Source: MGBC108787 sp964591225 (GTDB taxonomy: Bacteria > Bacillota_I > Bacilli_A > RF39 > UBA660). Taken from it: a stretch of DNA of 5,597 bases. Below, piece by piece: positions 1 to 5,597 of this stretch. The stretch spans positions 1 to 5,597 of the forward strand of contig CAZQAO010000051.1 in the NCBI GenBank assembly GCA_964591225.1. The letters run 5' to 3'. The notes below the pieces were generated by a model that saw nothing but the letters and a program-made list of their open reading frames with translations, did no database searches and was not told the DNA's origin. The translations under genes were made by a program, and so were the position numbers. How positions within the stretch are numbered: position 1 is the stretch's first letter; each line of letters begins with the position of its first letter.

Positions 1-35
1 AAAAATTAAAAATAGAAACCTAATTGATTTCTATT
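1..35 (-). terminator. Intrinsic terminator after ftsK
   Basis: On the minus strand an 8-bp perfect inverted repeat, AATAGAAA (35-28) and TTTCTATT (18-11), is separated by a 9-base loop and followed by the T-rich tail TTTAATTTTT down to position 1. The left arm overlaps the TAG stop of ftsK. The stem has only one G-C pair, so it is weak by Escherichia coli standards, but its position at the gene end with a U-rich tail fits an AT-rich genome. Termination efficiency cannot be judged from sequence. Confidence 0.6.
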
Positions 36-2247
36 CATCATTATTTTCATCTTTTAATTTTACTAAAACTTCTCTTGGTTTTGATCCATTTTGAGGTCCA
101 ATAATACCACGTTCTTCTAATAAATCAACGATACGAGCCGCCCGATTATAACCAAGCCTAAATCTTCTTTGTAATAATGAAGCACTTATTTTTCCTGTTG
201 AAATAGCAAATTCTACTACTTCATCATAAATTGGATCATCGGCATTGTCATTACTTGTTTCGGTTCCGGCCATGTGATCAGATTCTAAATTAGTATTAGT
301 TAGAGATTCATCATAAGAAGCAGCTTGTTGTTTGCAAACATAATTAATAATCCGTTCTATTTCGTCATCTGAAATAAAGCAACCTTGAATACGTGTAGGA
401 TTATTAGCACCCATTGGTAAATATAACATATCTCCTTTTCCTAATAGTTTTTCCGCTCCTGGAGCATCTAAAATCGTACGAGAATCAATATAACTAGCTA
501 CGGAAAAAGCAATACGAGATGGAATATTTGTTTTAATAACCCCGGTAATAACATCCGTACTTGGCCTTTGAGTGGCAACAATTAAGTGAATTCCAGCAGC
601 ACGAGCTAGTTGGGTAATTCGCATTATGGAATCTTCTACTTCTTTTCTAGCTACAATCATTAAGTCTGCCATTTCATCGACAATGACAACTAAATAATTC
701 ATTTTAGGTTGAGGATTATCGGGATTTTTTTCATTTTCTTTTTCTATTTTGGCATTATAATCACTAATTTTTTTAACGCCCTTCTCTGCTAAAATCTTAT
801 AACGTTTATCCATTTCTGCCACTACTTTTTGTAATACTAAAGAGGCTTTTTTAGGATCCGTTACTACTGGACACAATAAATGAGGTATACCATTATAATT
901 AGATAATTCAACTTGTTTAGGATCTACAAGTACTAATTTTACTTCATCGGGACGATAATGCATTAAAAGGGAAATAATAATACTATTAATACATACTGAT
1001 TTACCACTACCAGTTGAACCTGCTACTAAAAGGTGGGGCATCGTTGTTAAATCGGCATTAATAGTAGCTCCAGTAATATCTTTTCCTAAAGTTACTATTA
1101 ACCCTTTTTTTATTTTCTCAGGATTAACATTCGTAATTACTTCTTTTATTTTAACTGGACTAATTTCTTTATTAGGTATTTCTACACCAATAGTACTTTT
1201 TCCTGGTATAGGAGCTTCAATTCGAACATCTTTAGCAGCTAGAGCTAAAGCAATTTCTTTATTAATACTACTAATGCGACTTAATTTAGTACCAGTTGGA
1301 ACTACTACTTCATATTGGGTAACAGTAGGTCCCACATGAATTTCAACCACTTTGCCATCAATTTGAAAATCATTTAAAACTCGTTCTAGACATTCTTTAT
1401 TACTTCTTATAAATTCAGTAGAATTTACTTTCTTATTTTTAGGTGGTTCATCTAATAAACTAAGAGGTGGCAAGTGATAAGTACTATTAATAGATGATCC
1501 AGAAGAATCTTCTTCTTTTTTCTCTTCTTTCGTATCCTCAAGACGATTTTGTTTTAATTCTTCGACACTAGTAATCACAATTTTATCATCGTCATCATTG
1601 CCGGTAATTGGTACTAAATCATCTTCTTCAGTATTTTCTTCTTTAGGACGTTTTTTCCAATTGGGTTTTTTAAATATCTTACCTAAAATATTACCCAGAT
1701 TTAAATTGAAACCGAGAACTAAACCAAAAATAAATAAAATACTTAAAACAATATAAGTTCCTATTTGACCAAATAAGCCATAGATGACAAAAGAAAAGAA
1801 TGCTCCTAAAATACCACCCCCGATAACAATCGAAGTTTGACCTGTAGAAGTTAAGATATTGGCTTTATTAATAGAATCAATTCGATCCATATAATTATCG
1901 ATAGTAGCTTGGAAAATAGCTCCGGCGTGATCACTACTTTTAACAAAAGACAGATGAGATAAAACTAAAATAACAATTAGAATTATATAAATACCTAACA
2001 ATTTAGAAGAAATAAAGTTTGGTAATTTTCTTTTTATTAACATATAAATTCCCAGTACTAAGACTAAGAATAAAGCACAAAACCACCATTCTCCTAATAA
2101 GAACATAGCAAATTCTTTAAGCAATGCTCCGACCGGACCAAAACCAAAGCCAATTAAACCTATCAAAATTAAAATAAGACCCGTAAGTTCTACGCTATAT
2201 TCAAATTTATTTGCACTTTCATCTTTTGTTTTTTTCTTTTTGGCCAT
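31..2247 (-). CDS. ftsK: DNA translocase FtsK/SpoIIIE
   Basis: Septum-anchored, ATP-driven hexameric DNA pump that moves chromosomal DNA across the closing division septum. The protein is 738 aa from the chosen start. Hydrophobic, probably membrane-spanning stretches lie near residues 21-38, 55-72, 83-102, 139-160 and 164-183. A charged linker with acidic runs follows (about 200-275). The alpha/beta motor has Walker A GSTGSGKS (410-417), Walker B YLVVIVDEM (518-526) and the conserved TQRPSTDVITGVIK (559-572). A C-terminal gamma winged-helix domain (about 671-731, with RRFRLGYNRAARIVD) should read polar DNA motifs. Length and domain order are normal for the family. The start MAKKKK at 2247 is preferred because GGTGA sits 5 bases upstream. 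The open frame continues back to a TTG at 2292, but the added residues overlap a strong promoter. ATG 2259 is an alternative leaderless start. A housekeeping FtsK and a sporulation SpoIIIE cannot be told apart here. Confidence 0.96.
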   Translation of the reverse strand: MAKKKKTKDESANKFEYSVELTGLILILIGLIGFGFGPVGALLKEFAMFLLGEWWFCALFLVLVLGIYMLIKRKLPNFISSKLLGIYIILIVILVLSHLSFVKSSDHAGAIFQATIDNYMDRIDSINKANILTSTGQTSIVIGGGILGAFFSFVIYGLFGQIGTYIVLSILFIFGLVLGFNLNLGNILGKIFKKPNWKKRPKEENTEEDDLVPITGNDDDDKIVITSVEELKQNRLEDTKEEKKEEDSSGSSINSTYHLPPLSLLDEPPKNKKVNSTEFIRSNKECLERVLNDFQIDGKVVEIHVGPTVTQYEVVVPTGTKLSRISSINKEIALALAAKDVRIEAPIPGKSTIGVEIPNKEISPVKIKEVITNVNPEKIKKGLIVTLGKDITGATINADLTTMPHLLVAGSTGSGKSVCINSIIISLLMHYRPDEVKLVLVDPKQVELSNYNGIPHLLCPVVTDPKKASLVLQKVVAEMDKRYKILAEKGVKKISDYNAKIEKENEKNPDNPQPKMNYLVVIVDEMADLMIVARKEVEDSIMRITQLARAAGIHLIVATQRPSTDVITGVIKTNIPSRIAFSVASYIDSRTILDAPGAEKLLGKGDMLYLPMGANNPTRIQGCFISDDEIERIINYVCKQQAASYDESLTNTNLESDHMAGTETSNDNADDPIYDEVVEFAISTGKISASLLQRRFRLGYNRAARIVDLLEERGIIGPQNGSKPREVLVKLKDENNDE

Positions 2248-2263
2248 ATCCTTCACCATCCTA

Positions 2264-2292
2264 ATTATACCAAGTAACCTATTTATTTGCAA
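2264..2292 (-). promoter_or_regulatory. Sigma-A-type promoter for ftsK with extended -10
   Basis: The -35 hexamer TTGCAA (2292-2287) and a perfect -10 TATAAT (2269-2264) are exactly 17 bp apart. The -10 is extended (TGGTATAAT). A8 and T8 tracts immediately upstream (2291-2310) resemble an UP element. The -35 lies inside the last codons of the HD-hydrolase gene. The expected transcription start is about 2257-2259, only about 10-12 bases before the ftsK ATG at 2247. This gives ftsK its own transcription independent of the upstream genes. Confidence 0.72.
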
Positions 2293-2761
2293 AAAAAACT
2301 ACTTTTTTTTGACGTCCACTAGCACTGATATTTTTTCTAAAGCGTGTCAATAATACGGGATGCAAGAGAAAATCTAAAGAAAGTACTTTATCGACAATAG
2401 TTAATAACCAACTTTCTTTATATTGTGGTAACAAAATATTTAAAGGAAACATATGAGTTTTAATCATACTCTCTATTTTTTCTGTCACTAAATTAGGAAA
2501 ATATTTAATTGCATTACGACGAGCTTGTTCGGCATGAACAAAACCATGTTTTTGAAAAAACTTAGTTTTTTGATAATTATCTTGCCAAGGTTTATCATAA
2601 AAATCATGTAATAATCCTGCAATGGCTAAAGACTTATAATCTAAATGTAATTTCTTACCAATTTTATAACAACTATAAGAAACTCGTAAAACATGATCAT
2701 AAACACTTTCATTATAATGATGAACATAATTCTTTCTTTTTAAAAATTCTTCATTTTCCAT
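2279..2761 (-). CDS. HD-domain phosphohydrolase, small
   Basis: Soluble 160-aa protein of the HD superfamily (metal-dependent phosphohydrolases). The metal ligands can be read in order: H23 (YDHVLRVS), the HD pair H52-D53 (LLHDF), H76 (FVHAEQA), H103 (KTHMFP) and D124 (IVDKV). The H-HD-H-H-D pattern is that of dinuclear HD enzymes such as the YqeK Ap4A hydrolases, but the rest of the sequence is not YqeK, so the substrate is unknown. It resembles a small HD family common in Clostridia and Bacilli. It follows the phosphatidyltransferase gene by 41 bases with no terminator between, so co-transcription is likely. ATG 2761 has no good Shine-Dalgarno (only AAAG). The frame stays open upstream, and those residues look plausible as a missing N-terminal helix, so the start is uncertain. 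The last codons hold A8 and T8 tracts and the ftsK -35 box. Confidence 0.85.
   Translation of the reverse strand: MENEEFLKRKNYVHHYNESVYDHVLRVSYSCYKIGKKLHLDYKSLAIAGLLHDFYDKPWQDNYQKTKFFQKHGFVHAEQARRNAIKYFPNLVTEKIESMIKTHMFPLNILLPQYKESWLLTIVDKVLSLDFLLHPVLLTRFRKNISASGRQKKVVFFANK
2290..2311 (-). repeat. Perfect A-tract/T-tract inverted repeat at the 3' end of the HD gene
   Basis: On the minus strand CAAAAAAAA (2311-2303) and TTTTTTTTG (2298-2290) form a 9-bp perfect inverted repeat around the four-base loop GTAG. It is inside the HD-hydrolase coding sequence (encoding QKKVVFFA) and abuts or overlaps the ftsK -35. It could be a weak terminator-like hairpin for the upstream transcript, a bent-DNA or UP-element signal for the ftsK promoter, or just a by-product of Lys/Phe codons. 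The geometry is certain and the role is inferred. Confidence 0.5.
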
Positions 2762-2802
2762 AATTTCTTTGACAATTAAATAATATTCTAGATTTTCTAA
2801 AG

Positions 2803-3336
2803 TTAAATTTTTTTTTTACTTTTTCTTTTATTATAAGCTTCAATATAATTAAATAAACTAATAAATTGTAATCCAATAGTTATAACTATAAAAATAGAAA
2901 CTAGTATTTTTAAAGGTTCAAAGAAAATATTTAATAATCCTAAAATAATAGTAATAAATATAATCCAAGTTTTTAATTTTCCAATAAATAAAGATTCTAC
3001 TATTTTTTGTTTATAAAAGACATAAAGATTAAATAAAGCAATTATTAATTCTAATAATAAAACATAAAAAAATAAATGATTTTTGACTACTAAAATAATT
3101 AATAAACTAATGGCTAGACATTTATCTCCAATAGTATCTAACATAGCACCTAAGTTACTTTCTACCTGCCATATCCGGGCTAATTTACCATCAATCAAAT
3201 CAGTTAAAGCTAAAATGGAAGCCACCATAATTAAAGAAATATAATCATTATTGATACCTAAATATATTATTAAAGGAGAAGCTATTAATCTTAAAACTGT
3301 TAATAAATTAGGAATTATTCTTTTTATCTTTTTCAT
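2803..3336 (-). CDS. CDP-alcohol phosphatidyltransferase (PgsA-like)
   Basis: Integral membrane enzyme that transfers a phosphatidyl group from CDP-diacylglycerol to an alcohol; in PgsA this is glycerol-3-phosphate, on the way to phosphatidylglycerol. The 177-aa protein carries the complete family motif D-x2-DG-x2-AR-x8-G-x3-D-x3-D at residues 46-71 (D46, D49, G50, A53, R54, G63, D67, D71). It starts with the typical IPNLLTVLRL segment and has several hydrophobic helices (about 17-28, 33-47, 74-84, 87-108, 124-138, 142-163) and a basic tail. In typical PgsA the segment after G63 reads DPLADK; here it is DTIGDK, so another head-group specificity is possible and I withhold the symbol. The start is the ATG at 3336, where AAGGAG is spaced 6 bases. 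ATG 3342 touches the Shine-Dalgarno directly. The gene ends in an A10 run just before TAA. Confidence 0.85.
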   Translation of the reverse strand: MKKIKRIIPNLLTVLRLIASPLIIYLGINNDYISLIMVASILALTDLIDGKLARIWQVESNLGAMLDTIGDKCLAISLLIILVVKNHLFFYVLLLELIIALFNLYVFYKQKIVESLFIGKLKTWIIFITIILGLLNIFFEPLKILVSIFIVITIGLQFISLFNYIEAYNKRKSKKKI

Positions 3337-3342
3337 GAACAT

Positions 3343-3348
3343 CTCCTT
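3343..3348 (-). promoter_or_regulatory. Shine-Dalgarno AAGGAG deciding the phosphatidyltransferase start
   Basis: AAGGAG (3348-3343) lies 6 bases before ATG 3336 but directly against ATG 3342. Initiation should therefore occur at 3336, giving MKKIKR rather than MFMKKIKR. It is the strongest Shine-Dalgarno in the window. Confidence 0.8.
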
Positions 3349-3366
3349 GTATTAAAAAAAGTCAAT

Positions 3367-3392
3367 AAAAAAACATTATTTTTATTAATGTT
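3367..3392 (-). terminator. AT-rich intrinsic terminator after the small helical gene
   Basis: The minus strand shows the 7-bp perfect stem AACATTA (3392-3386) and TAATGTT (3378-3372) with a 7-base loop, running into a T tract (3373-3367). It begins 2 bases past the TAG stop at 3397-3395. It probably ends the RNase J-like transcript. The stem holds one G-C pair, so read-through into the phosphatidyltransferase gene is likely. I see no convincing promoter between this hairpin and that gene, which also argues for read-through. Confidence 0.6.
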
Positions 3393-3394
3393 CA

Positions 3395-3829
3395 CTATAA
3401 ATATATTTTTAATTCTTCATAATTATGTTCCATAATTTTTATTAATTTCTCACTTAATTTTTTAACATCTTTATCCATATCCGGATTTTCATTCTTAGCT
3501 TTATTTAATTTAATAATTCCTTTACTAGTTCCTTCCATCATCATCTTAGCAATCATATTATCACTATTATGAGTCATCATTTTCGCTTCACTCATCATTT
3601 TACTATTTGCTTTGACAAAATTACCTAATTCTTTTTCTTCCGTTCCAAATTCTATAAAAAGTTCTTCAGCTGATTTCATTATTTGTTGATATTCTTCTCT
3701 TTGTTTATTTAAATTAACCCTTAATTCTTCTTGTTTAGTTTTATCAATAATATCATTAATCCCTATTACTCCCATTTGACTAGTTTTATAAATTACATTT
3801 AAAACTGTAATATTTTTATTTTCTTTCAA
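3395..3829 (-). CDS. Small all-helical Met-rich protein of unknown function
   Basis: A 144-aa soluble protein without signal peptide or membrane segment. The sequence reads as four amphipathic helices, about 6-30, 33-62, 65-110 and 119-142. The third carries a methionine cluster (M78, M79, M84, M85, M92, M96, M97, M98 plus H87). Its layout (LNVIYKTSQMG near the N-terminus and GTSKGIIKL in the middle) recalls a widespread uncharacterised Firmicute helical-bundle protein, possibly ferritin-like (PA2169/DUF2383 type). I cannot confirm this and see no clear di-iron ExxH motifs. The start is TTG at 3829, supported by GGGTGA 6 bases upstream. It follows the RNase J-like gene by 40 bases with no terminator, so the two probably share the 5553-5581 promoter, and a terminator follows it directly. 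No function is assigned. Confidence 0.8.
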   Translation of the reverse strand: MKENKNITVLNVIYKTSQMGVIGINDIIDKTKQEELRVNLNKQREEYQQIMKSAEELFIEFGTEEKELGNFVKANSKMMSEAKMMTHNSDNMIAKMMMEGTSKGIIKLNKAKNENPDMDKDVKKLSEKLIKIMEHNYEELKIYL

Positions 3830-3835
3830 AAAAAA

Positions 3836-3841
3836 TCACCC
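3836..3841 (-). promoter_or_regulatory. Shine-Dalgarno GGGTGA supporting a TTG start
   Basis: GGGTGA (3841-3836) lies six T residues before TTG 3829 and matches the GGTGA part of the anti-Shine-Dalgarno complement. An ATG at 3843 overlaps it but opens only a five-codon frame (MGDFF) whose TGA overlaps the TTG. TTG is therefore the best initiation codon. Confidence 0.65.
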
Positions 3842-3869
3842 ATTTTTAATATGGATAATCTTTTCTCTT

Positions 3870-5504
3870 TTATACTTCTTGGACGACAGCAATAATCATC
3901 GGTTTACATTCAGTTTCTTCATATAAATATTTACTTAATTCCGTTCTTATTTCGGTTTTTATTTTATTGAAATCAACAAAATTATCAACAATATTTCTCG
4001 TAATAATATCTTCAGAGATTCTTTTTATTTCATAAATCATTTCTTTAGAATCTTTGACATAAATAAATCCTCTCGTTGTTACTTCTGGTCCTACTAATAA
4101 AGTTTTATCTTTTTTACTTAGAGTAGCACTAATTAAAACAATTCCATTTTCACTTAACATTTCGCGGTCTTTAATAACTAATTCTCCGACATCATCACTA
4201 GATTTACCATCAATTAGAATATCATTTACTTTTAAATGTTCTGTGGTTTCAACTAAATTACCATCTTCAAATAAGACTACATCCCCATTTTGTTTTAAAA
4301 TAATATTTTCTTTGGGCATTCCTAAACTACTAGCTAAATTAGCATTACCAACTAAATAACGATACTCTCCTTTTACAGGCATATAATATTTCGGATTCAT
4401 TAGTTTTAACATTAACATTAAATCTTCACTAGAAGCATGATGTAAAATATTTTTATTTTTCGGAATCGAAATTACATTACAACCAAACATAGCTAACTCA
4501 TTTTCTAATTTTACTAATAATTTCTCATTATTATCATATCTAGGTTCTGCAAAAATAACAGTATCAGTATTTAAAAGTTTTATATAACGATCATAGCCAC
4601 TTAATACTTTACTAATCGGAGCATAAGGGTTTTCTTTATCATCACACATTAATAAAATAGCATCTTCATCAGTAATATTAGATAAATCTCCTAATAAATC
4701 ATCAGGAAAACTTAAATAACCTTCTTTTTTCGCAAAAGCTACTACATTTTGTAATTTTTTACCCATTAATATTACTTTACGATGTTTATTTAAAGCACTA
4801 TTAAAAATATCTTGAATGGTATATAAATGGGTTGGTAAAACTAAAAATAATAATCGTTGCGGATATTTATTGACAATATCTTTAAAAAAATCTTCTAAAC
4901 GATGAGTTGGAGATGTATGACCAACATGTTCTGAGAACGTCGATTCAGAAAGTAAACATAATACTCCCAACTTGCCGACATAAGCAATTCGACCTAAATC
5001 CATATCATAATGACCAGTCATTTTAGAATCAATAATAAAATCACCAGTATAACAAATAGCACCATCTTTAGTATTAACTACATACATAACTGCATCAGGG
5101 CAACTATGAGAAACTGTAATAGGAAAAATACTTACCTTTCCAAAATTTAATTTTTTATGAGGAGTAATTTCTACAATATTCTTTTCCGGTACTCCCGAAT
5201 CTAATAAAACATATTTTGTAAACTTAGTAGCAAAAATACGTATATCAGGAATACTTTTTACTAAGTCGCTAGCTCCACCCATATTTTCATAATGACCATG
5301 AGTTAAAAACAAACCCTTTATTCTTTTTTTATTCTTTATAAGATATTCAAAATCAGGAATAATATAATCAATACCATACATATTATTGGTAGCATATTTT
5401 AAACCACAATCAAAAATATATAGATCTTTATCTATTTCAATACAATAGGTGTTTTTCCCCTGTTCATCTAATCCACCTAAACTAAAAATTTTAATTTTAC
5501 TCAT
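3870..5504 (-). CDS. rnjB: RNase J-family protein, RNase J2-like, degenerate active site
   Basis: A 544-aa protein with the metallo-beta-lactamase/beta-CASP fold of ribonuclease J, which in Firmicutes matures and degrades RNA as a J1-J2 complex. The length matches RNase J (about 555 aa). Recognisable segments are SLGGLDEQGKNTY (8-20), LTHGHYEN (67-74), SHSCPDA (132-138), YTGDF (152-156), LLSESTFSE (184-192), the beta-CASP region (about 206-350), HHASSEDL (355-362), PKYYMPVKGEYR (371-382), and a C-terminal domain with DVGELVIKDREMLSENGIV. Active RNase J has HGHEDH at motif 2. Here it is H69-G-H71-Y-E73-N74, losing the Asp and the last His, and SDST is SEST. Catalysis is probably weak or absent, as in J2 partners. 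The symbol is inferred from this and from nearby spoIIIE. ATG 5504 has a modest AAAGAG Shine-Dalgarno. A separate J1 gene would be expected elsewhere in the genome. Confidence 0.88.
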   Translation of the reverse strand: MSKIKIFSLGGLDEQGKNTYCIEIDKDLYIFDCGLKYATNNMYGIDYIIPDFEYLIKNKKRIKGLFLTHGHYENMGGASDLVKSIPDIRIFATKFTKYVLLDSGVPEKNIVEITPHKKLNFGKVSIFPITVSHSCPDAVMYVVNTKDGAICYTGDFIIDSKMTGHYDMDLGRIAYVGKLGVLCLLSESTFSEHVGHTSPTHRLEDFFKDIVNKYPQRLLFLVLPTHLYTIQDIFNSALNKHRKVILMGKKLQNVVAFAKKEGYLSFPDDLLGDLSNITDEDAILLMCDDKENPYAPISKVLSGYDRYIKLLNTDTVIFAEPRYDNNEKLLVKLENELAMFGCNVISIPKNKNILHHASSEDLMLMLKLMNPKYYMPVKGEYRYLVGNANLASSLGMPKENIILKQNGDVVLFEDGNLVETTEHLKVNDILIDGKSSDDVGELVIKDREMLSENGIVLISATLSKKDKTLLVGPEVTTRGFIYVKDSKEMIYEIKRISEDIITRNIVDNFVDFNKIKTEIRTELSKYLYEETECKPMIIAVVQEV

Positions 5505-5552
5505 AATTCATCTCTTTCTATTTTATTTTTTTAAGTTTTTGAATGCGAAATC

Positions 5553-5581
5553 ATTATAACAAAAAAAAGAATGTATTTCAA
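5553..5581 (-). promoter_or_regulatory. Sigma-A promoter for the RNase J-like gene
   Basis: The -35 TTGAAA (5581-5576, one mismatch to TTGACA) and a perfect -10 TATAAT (5558-5553) are separated by 17 bp, with an extended TGTTATAAT. Transcription should start near 5546, leaving an A-rich leader of about 40 bases without obvious hairpins. It probably serves both the RNase J-like gene and the small helical gene downstream. Confidence 0.8.
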
Positions 5582-5597
5582 TTCTAATGTTTTTTAT

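Noticed and set aside
2248..2292. Longer FtsK starting at TTG 2292 (MQINRLLG...)
   Set aside because: The extension overlaps a strong promoter (-35, extended -10) and would lie upstream of the predicted transcription start. MAKKKK at 2247 has GGTGA at 5-base spacing and resembles FtsK N-termini.
3337..3342. ATG 3342 as the start of the phosphatidyltransferase
   Set aside because: The Shine-Dalgarno AAGGAG touches this ATG with no spacing; ATG 3336 is at the right distance.
3343..3366. Separate promoter for the phosphatidyltransferase using TTGACT (3365-3360)
   Set aside because: No -10-like hexamer lies 16-18 bp downstream; that position holds the Shine-Dalgarno and start codon.
3870..5504. 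RNase J-like gene as a pseudogene because of lost ligands
   Set aside because: The frame is complete at 544 aa, near normal family length, with other motifs and the C-terminal domain retained and a strong promoter. Degenerate motif 2 is known from J2 paralogues.
31..5504. Mycoplasma-type code (TGA as Trp)
   Set aside because: All seven Trp residues are TGG, and all five genes reach full expected length with TAA or TAG stops and no internal TGA.
5505..5552. Riboswitch or leader hairpin ahead of the RNase J-like gene
   Set aside because: The leader is only about 40 bases, A-rich, and shows no stable inverted repeat.
1..5597. A mobile element, phage defence cluster, CRISPR array or other undescribed multi-gene system
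   Set aside because: All genes are housekeeping-like or a small unknown. No direct repeats, transposase, integrase or compositional break was seen, and no plus-strand gene is supported.

Overview
The window comes from a very AT-rich bacterium. The gene content (an FtsK/SpoIIIE translocase, an RNase J-type protein, a CDP-alcohol phosphatidyltransferase and an HD hydrolase) and the short spacing fit a low-GC Firmicute (Bacilli, or a gut lineage near the Mollicutes). All seven tryptophans in the predicted proteins are TGG and no gene is interrupted by TGA, so nothing points to the Mycoplasma code. The five stops are TAG, TAG, TAA, TAG and TAA. The species cannot be named from the sequence.

Every gene lies on the minus strand, so transcription runs from high to low coordinates. 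A consensus-like sigma-A promoter (5553-5581) drives an RNase J-family gene (3870-5504). Its metal-binding motif is degenerate (HGHYEN where HxHxDH is expected), so it looks like the RNase J2 type. About 40 bases later comes a small helical Met-rich protein with a TTG start (3395-3829), closed by an AT-rich intrinsic terminator (3367-3392). Next is a CDP-alcohol phosphatidyltransferase (2803-3336), then a small HD-domain hydrolase (2279-2761). A second strong promoter (2264-2292), overlapping the last codons of the HD gene, drives a complete ftsK/spoIIIE gene (31-2247). A terminator hairpin overlaps the ftsK stop codon (1-35).

Functionally this is a housekeeping block: RNA turnover (RNase J2-like), phospholipid synthesis (phosphatidyltransferase), an uncharacterised phosphohydrolase, and chromosome pumping at the division septum (FtsK). 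From memory, Bacillus subtilis has rnjB upstream of spoIIIE with pgsA some genes downstream, so the neighbourhood looks like a shuffled version of a known Firmicute locus. I see no mobile element, CRISPR array, tRNA, rRNA or riboswitch, and no gene-free stretch over 300 bases. I found no undescribed multi-gene system. The points worth a second look are the eroded RNase J active site, the ftsK promoter with an almost absent leader, and homopolymer runs at two gene starts or junctions where slippage would change the protein.
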